DNA of 64,000 nucleotides from Parelaphostrongylus tenuis (taxonomy: Eukaryota; Nematoda; Chromadorea; Rhabditida; Metastrongylidae): the NCBI GenBank assembly GCA_019055375.1, contig JAHQIW010000044.1, positions 1-64,000 of the forward strand. The letters run 5' to 3'. The first letter of the stretch is position 1. Each line of letters opens with the position of its first letter. Position numbers and translations under genes: made by a program. A model generated the notes under the pieces. It worked only from the letters and a program-made list of their open reading frames with translations, was not told the DNA's origin and made no database searches. This document shows, piece by piece, positions 57,623 through 64,000 of this stretch.

Positions 57623-60009
57623 GGCTTCATTTCTGTCACATCTGAGACTTTCGCTACAGCTGATTCCACTCGTTACTAACACTAGCATTACGATGAACTT
57701 GCTGATGATTATTTATAAATCAGTACGCTTACAAATTCGCATTTCATGATGGTTTGATTCCGCCAGTTGGGGCTTTCTTATACTGCGTAAAGTGGACATT
57801 GACCGCATCAACATTTACACCATGCGTGTTTTGGGGCACACCATATCAGTAGCCCTCACTAAACAGCTGTACTACGTGTTACGATGAAATCTGATGGATC
57901 ATGGATTACCTATCTGGTCACTACACTTGAACCCACTCTGTGCTCATGATCCATCATTTATCATTGGTGGAGAAATCACTTCAAAACCGAGAAATAAGAT
58001 AAGGCATTACCACCAACACGAGCTGTGATTCATAAAAGCTAAGAGAGTAAATTGTCAACGTTTATCAAGCTGAGAAAAGCGCAGTACATTCGACTTCATA
58101 GCGCATATCTGCCTTTTATGATGATTTATTGTGGTGCATTGATGCATTAAATCGACACTGGCATTTTTCAGACATGTATTACCAACTGAGAAAAATACAA
58201 CTCTTGATGAGCCTTGAACAATGGAGGGAACCATCGATCACAATTGTGCCACAGGACACCTCTAACCACTGCGTCACAGTCATGTATTTGCACAAAAATC
58301 GACAACCAACGAACAACTCCACAATCATCAATGTGATACATCAAAATTTACTGCTTACATTCTATGGAAGCAAAATAACATTGCAAGTGCAAATGATAAC
58401 ATTAGCCTTCAACATTCTTAGACAATGAAAAAATTCTTAGGATAAAATCAATCTTCGGAGCAAAATGATACCAAAATTACAATGTTAATTCAATTAAGTA
58501 CTTCATTCGCTGGTGAGAGGAAGACAGAGCGGGAGTGATGGCGTTTTAAGAATGTGCGCTGCCCGGAGAGGTATAGAAGCGACTCAAATCACAACGCATA
58601 AACGGGACTTTAAGCTTTGCTTGTATCTCAGCATTCTTGTTTTTGAAATTGGAAACATGGAAACATAAATTGCATATAACAATCAATGAGAATCCGACAA
58701 CGTTCATAAGAAGGACAAAAAACGGTTAAGCAGCACCTAGGCTAACACGTTAACATTCGAAAATCTTCATTGATAGTGAAGGCAGCAAAGCAATGGAAAA
58801 CAAGGACTGCTAGAATCAGAATCTTACTATAAAGTCTCAAAAATTTTAGCTGTGAAGTTGCAACAGTGTATATCAAAAGCAAGACTTTATCTTGCCTTTG
58901 TTACTAGAATTTGCTATGAAAGTGCTATACACAAATCTTGGTTTCAAATCAGCAAATCTCAAGCTATCGTCGAGTGACTACAAAACACAGATAAAACATG
59001 AAAAAGTGTTCAAAAGTAGTTGGCAAGAATGCTGATTCCGAAGCTTTCTCGCTGAAACATAGGGTGTTTTAGCCTTTAAGTTTACATCATACTAGAATAC
59101 CTTAAATGGAAGTTTTTATCGGACTTACTTGCATGGTAGGCTTCCTCAGTGCATTTGTGATCATCGCTCCTCTCTTCTGCGGTTGGAAGACGGCGATTGA
59201 TTTGCAAATTTCTCTCTCCAATTCCATTACTGAAAACGACAGAGTAACTAACTTCTTAGATCTCTAAGTCTTGTCGTAATCACTATTATTCGTATGATAT
59301 GGCCTGAGATTTTTAGTTCTGAGCCAGATATGTCACTTGAAGCTTTCGGTGGACAGCTCTTTTTCTGCAAAGGATGCTCATAAAACGGTATTGTAAGCAT
59401 AAGACGCATTGGGAAAGGTTGTCTCGTAGAATTTGAACTGTTAAACAAAAAATAAACAACGCTTTGAGGATAAAAAGATTTTCTCCAGATACACTAAATA
59501 TCTGCTAAATGCATAGGTTCACAGAAGGAATAGTCGAAAACAATGATTTTTGTATTCACTTCTTTCAAATTTTGCACTTTCGCTCTATGACAAAAATCAT
59601 GATGCAGTGCAGAGGATTAGATTGAAGTTCTCGTACTTCTGAGAAAGAGCTACTGTTTTGAACTGAATACTTTTTCACCTGAGCGCTAAGTTTGCCATTT
59701 TGTTGATGAACATGAAGTGTTAACTCCTCTGCATTGAACTGAAAACCTACAAAGCTGACTTAGACGTAGCTCATTTTTTCATTGCTCCTCTATGACTGTT
59801 TGAGTTAGGGGCATTGGTACTGTTTTATTTGTAATAACAATGACAACGACTACTGTTTGATACGATGTAAAGAAGACCTAAACTGTTATAGATTTTTTAT
59901 AGAGGGAAATCCAAGAAGAGTGAAATGAACAAACTGTAATGAAATGTAGGCTGTGACCGCTGCAGCAGAAACATACACGCTCTGGGAATGTTTTCCTCGA
60001 TGTCTTACA

Positions 60010-60033
60010 CCCGAAGACGGCAACTGCCACAAC
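60010..60033 (+). ncRNA. Decayed Penelope-style hammerhead core
   Basis: CCGAAGA, C, stem GGCA-AC-TGCC, then ACAAC in place of GAAAC. It lies in a roughly 120-bp repeat shared with 62941-63060. The stem is intact and two core positions are altered, so it is a relic at best. Confidence 0.3.
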
Positions 60034-61079
60034 TGACAGGATCTCAGATGGTCCCGCAGTCATCAGCGCCACTGTATCCTCCACATCGGACCTGAATGCG
60101 GAATCCAACCTTTTCCGACCGCGAAAATGAAATTTTAAGAGTCATAGAGTCACTGTCATTGGGAGATATTTATGCAAGACTCAAGTGTAATTAAAAGGGC
60201 AACACTATTAGACAACGTTCGCCAATTAGATTAATCCCTCCTAGGTCATCTTATAATTAGAAATTTTTTCCACTTCTGAAGCTCATTAAACAGATCTACT
60301 CCTGTTAAGATTCCCCCATCATTAGACTCTGCAGGAGCAACAACAGTATATAATTGAACAACTCACATTACAAAAGCATACCATCATCAACAAAGGATCG
60401 ACCAGCATAAATCTATTATTATTCTCAATTTTAAAAATCCACGTTCAATTTTGAGGATCACATTTACATTCCTTTTGATTGTTCGAGATTTAAGGAGCTG
60501 TGAAAAAGGATTTTATTACCAAAATATTACCATTTCATATTGATATTTACTGTGGAAGTGAAAAGAGAGCCAACATGGCGATCTTATCATGCCAAAATCA
60601 CTGACTATTGCCCTTTAGAGGTCATACAAGCATTAGAATAGGACAATATGCTGGTGAAAATTAATGGTCAACAATCACACTATCTTAACGATATCATTAA
60701 CATCGTTCTTGTGACATCGAGCATCAGTGAGGCGGAATAAACGTTGACCGATTTTGATAACTTCGCCCCGCATGCAATCATCAATGTTAATCTTCTAGCT
60801 TAATGAGCCGTTCCACAAATTCTGGTAATAAAACAATAAATGCCATTTCGATCAACCAAAAGTGATCAAAACCGCATGATTTCAAAGCTCTTCAGTTGCA
60901 CATTTTTGTGTAAACATTTTGGCAACAACTTTTATATCAATACCATAAGACTGCAAAAAATGACCATAACACTTCAAAAACTGCACCAGAAATACTGAAA
61001 CTTCCGAGCATTATTTATATAATTTTATCGATATTTTATATCTATTTTCTATATTTATACCTATAATTGCTATACGATA

Positions 61080-61480
61080 GAATTGACGTAGGGAACAAAT
61101 TCGCCTGCTAATCATGAACGAATGGCGTGTAGGGAAAAATGCTATTGAAGCTGTGCGCAAAATTAATGAAGCTTGCGGCGATGATACGGTTGCAGAAAGG
61201 GCGATGAGAAAGTGGGTCGCGAAGCAGAAAGGTGAAGAGAACAGTCTGGAAGACTAATCGTACTCGAGCCGTCCACAGAATGCTCCATCAGCCTGCGAGC
61301 CGCTTTATCAGTATTTTTCCTTGCAATCCGTTCGTGCATGATTAGCAAGCGAAATTGTTTCCACGATAGCTTCGTCGTAAGGCAAGTATAGGCAAGTTGT
61401 ATACCAAAATATTCGCAACAAAATGTGGACCAGGATGACGCCAAAATTATGCAGTTTTAATTACCTCTAGCGGTGTTTGC
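61080..61480 (+). mobile_element. Decayed mariner-like fragment (copy 2)
   Basis: Reads REQIRLLIMNEWRVGKNAIE, AVRKINEACGDDTVAERAM and RKWVAKQKGEENSLED in one frame: the first HTH and the start of the linker of a mariner transposase, better preserved than the 46-kb copy. A stop follows at about 61256. The 3' flank matches 46390-46520. The rest of the transposase is absent. Confidence 0.75.
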
Positions 61481-64000
61481 TGTTGTAAAGCCGAATTTTT
61501 TAAAATGACCTATTATTATTGTTATCAATATAACTAGTTAGTACTATTTCTGTTTTGGACAGTTCTACAGGAAAATAAGATTTTGTACATATGAAAAGCT
61601 TTTCGTCAGGTTGCAATGTTATAGATAGAATTGTGGGGTGACGTGGGATTTTTATGCAGTAAAGGAGCATGTTCAAAATCGCCGAGATTTGAACTTTCGA
61701 ATACTTACTAAGGGTTTATGAACAAAAGTCCCAGCGGAAAACGCTTCCAGCGTGTACATATATGGATGCACGCTGTCCCGAAATGTTAAAAAATACCTAT
61801 ACTGATGAATAAACGACAGTGTTAATATGAGCGTGATTATGACACCCAAGCTGGAGCAGATATACTGTGAATAAGAAAAACATTGAAAGCTAATTACTTG
61901 CCCCAGTCTGATCGAGATCGGGAGCATATTTGTGTTAGAGAAACCATTTTTTGGACGTCACTATAGGAGGAAATTTTTGCGCTGCAGACGTGCATGTTAT
62001 TCGCCGGACAGAACTCGTTCTCTGGACTAATAGTAATCATTCGATAGCTTAATCATTTTTGACTCAAGCGCTGTGCTTATATCCCAAAAAACCTCTTCTC
62101 TAAAACGCAGCAGGTAAAAAAGTTGTATTTTCATCTGCGACCAAGGGATCCTTAGCTAATTCACATGCAGCTGTCAGAGGCAGCAACGCACGCTGGTTCG
62201 ATGATCGATAGAGCTTCCACCGATTCTAGAACATTGTGCCAGTGCACGTGGCTGCTTTAGCCAGCCGCACTTGAATTGGGCAATACCTCCTCAATCGCAG
62301 ATGGGAATTCAACTTTTCACCTGCTGCGTTTCCAAGAAACGGTCTTTTATAGACGAAAGCAAAGCGTTGCAAACAAAAATGACTTCATTATGAGTGATAA
62401 TGGGTAGTCCAGTGAAAGAGTTCTGTTCGGAGAGAAAAACTCGCGCGTGAGGCATAGTTTGCATGGATTTTCCAGCGTCATAGGAGTATGTTTTGAAAAA
62501 CCGGCTACGTGGGATTCTAGCCAGAAATCTAATCTTTCGAACCATTACTAACACTCCTTTGAAAACGTTTCCGCCGGCGAATGAGGTCGGTTTTTCATTT
62601 GCTTCCCTTACAGTAAAAGAAACCCAGAAGGAAGGTAGCGTTGAAGTTTCAAATGAAAGAAATAGGAATTATCACGTCTCGGTGTCACAGGAATGCACAG
62701 CGTAATCTAAAGAACTTACGAAGCTCGCCTAGACGTAATTCTCCTTATCATGGATCGTGTAGGATTTTTTCAGTTGGCGCCTCTGCTGGTATTTCTTTCC
62801 TGAAAAAAAGCCCACTCTTTACCGTACTACGAAAAACTCCTCAACTGCTATGAAAGTTTTGTCAAGAGCAAGCTTGAGAGAATCCGAATAATTAAGTAAC
62901 AACAAGACCTAGATTATAAGTCGCCAAATCAATAAACGCACACGTTTTAGAGGTGTATTCTCAATGTCTCATACTTGAAGACGACTATTGTCGGTAGTGA
63001 CAGGTTTTGAGCGGGTCTCCAAAGGTCATCGGCCTCACTGATTCTCCTTAAAAGTATCTGAGAGTGCAAAAAAACCTTCTGGATCTATAAAATGAACTTT
63101 GATGAGCTACATAATCACAACAAATAGAAGATACACGAGCTTCGACCTTACAGTGTTGCAGTCGGGCAGAACCCGTCTTCTTTCAGTTTTTTTTAGCCAA
63201 TCCTCTGTCGGTACTCCAGTCTCCACACTAAAAGCTAGCGAAGGCAAACGATTTACACCGTAAATAAAGTGAAATTATCACCAATTCACAGTGTTGTACA
63301 CTCGGTTGCTCTTTGGCTGGCATTTTCATAGTAATATACCTTTATTTCGAGTGTTTTCCTAAGACCACACTTAATTTTCAGAGCGTGTAAGGTCGAGACG
63401 CGATTGTAAGGTTGAAACACGTGTATTGGGATGTACATGAGCCTATCAGCAGACCACATGAAATGTTGGCTCAAATAATAATGAAGAGATCTAATGAAAT
63501 TTGAGCGTGGTCTCAAGAAAACACTCAAAGTAAAGGTATGAAACTAGAAGATATTCAGCACAATTAAAGTGTGATCTAAGGAGCACTCATTAGTACACAG
63601 CGTTCAGCAGATAAAACAATCTAATCCCACTTAAGTCATCTTATGACAGAATTCCGTACTTCTCCTTCATTCGCACCCAGTTTCAACTCTTCTAGTAAAA
63701 TGAGTTTTCCAAGGCTTTTTATAGTTCAGCAGTCATTCGATAGCTGATGTCATGAGATTCTCAATGGTGAATGTGATTTCTCAAAAGCCTTAAACTAGTA
63801 AAAATAAAATTGTGTTTCACCCAAGGTATTTTTTTGTTTGATGAAGTTGTTCTCGCAGATTTTTTGTAGTCGCTCTATAGTTCAAATCTCGTTGATTACA
63901 ATAATGTGCTTGATTTTTGGAAGAAGTTTTAAATGTGTTGTAACAGCCAAATGAATATTGGGTTTCGCGCTCTGAGCGCAGTCCTTGTTCACATATGTAG
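61481..64000. other. Right end, unassigned
   Basis: 61650-61760 and 62480-62580 share a diverged block (TTTCGAA...TTACTAA, then GGAAAACG/GAAAACGT), suggesting one more dispersed repeat. The relic ribozyme core is at 62.98 kb. No gene recognised. Confidence 0.45.
62974..63000 (+). ncRNA. Decayed Penelope-style hammerhead core, second relic
   Basis: TTGAAGA followed by CGAC-TATT-GTCG (perfect 4-bp stem) and GTAG in place of GAAAC. The surrounding sequence matches 59965-60080 (CTC...ATGTCT...AC..GAAGACG, then CAGG/GAC blocks), so both derive from one repeat family. Confidence 0.3.

Larger units (their letters stand above)
54829..61000. other. Region downstream of vha-12, largely unassigned
   Basis: The vha-12 3' UTR must begin here. 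Recognised: an S2 SINE (55340-55594), a GATAGTCGGTC motif (57508-57535), a TA microsatellite, and the relic ribozyme core at 60.01 kb. Frames of 60-108 codons show nothing known. Confidence 0.45.

Overview
The window looks like nuclear DNA of a nematode, most likely a strongylid or another clade V parasite. One host gene is certain: a 12-exon gene for the B subunit of the vacuolar H+-ATPase (vha-12 in C. elegans terms) at 44911-54828 on the + strand. Its introns begin with GT, an acceptor-like TTTTTAG lies 2 nt before the ATG (probable spliced-leader site), and the protein keeps very high identity to the family. Organism and clade are inferences from this gene and from the transposon families; no rRNA, operon or plasmid feature is present.

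Almost everything else is mobile or repeated DNA. 1-1690 is the inverted counterpart of about 37310-39000. 3690-5720 is a decayed BEL/Pao gag (minus strand). 6411-13134 (arm A) is repeated in inverted orientation at 15873-22580 (arm A'). 13483-14877 (C) is inverted at 22581-23975 (C'), but C' is attached to the opposite end of its arm, so the locus is a rearranged A-B'-C / A'-C' structure and not a simple palindrome. C and C' hold the same dead RTE-clade reverse transcriptase; a third RTE fragment is at 26120-26830. From 28 to 44 kb there are foldback elements, tRNA-headed SINEs, a mariner fragment and ribozyme-bearing repeats. 54.8-64 kb is mostly unassigned, with one more mariner fragment.

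The most interesting hidden signal is a set of hammerhead self-cleaving ribozymes (HHR). Six copies (three mirrored pairs) lie in arms A and A'. The best ones have the full type I layout: core CUGAUGA, stem II, GAA(A), a small stem III, and stem I strands GUGCUA/UAGCAC. Same-strand copies flank a body of about 1.5 kb, as in the pseudo-LTRs of Penelope-like elements or in retrozymes. A related diverged element at 34.5-36.1 kb starts with two tandem HHR-bearing units about 290-300 bp apart. A different, Penelope-style core (CTGAAGA...GAAAC) is at 28.29 kb, with two decayed look-alikes at 60.01 and 62.98 kb. The outer edge of arm A' ends inside an HHR.

The V-ATPase gene has two oddities. Exon 3 carries one extra A in a run of five, which shifts the frame after the SGK residues; all other exons are clean, so this is either a base-calling/assembly indel or a real lesion. 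Intron 7 is about 5.95 kb and is filled with SINEs and a piggyBac-like fragment; intron 2 holds a 590-bp internally deleted mariner with intact terminal repeats and TA target duplication.
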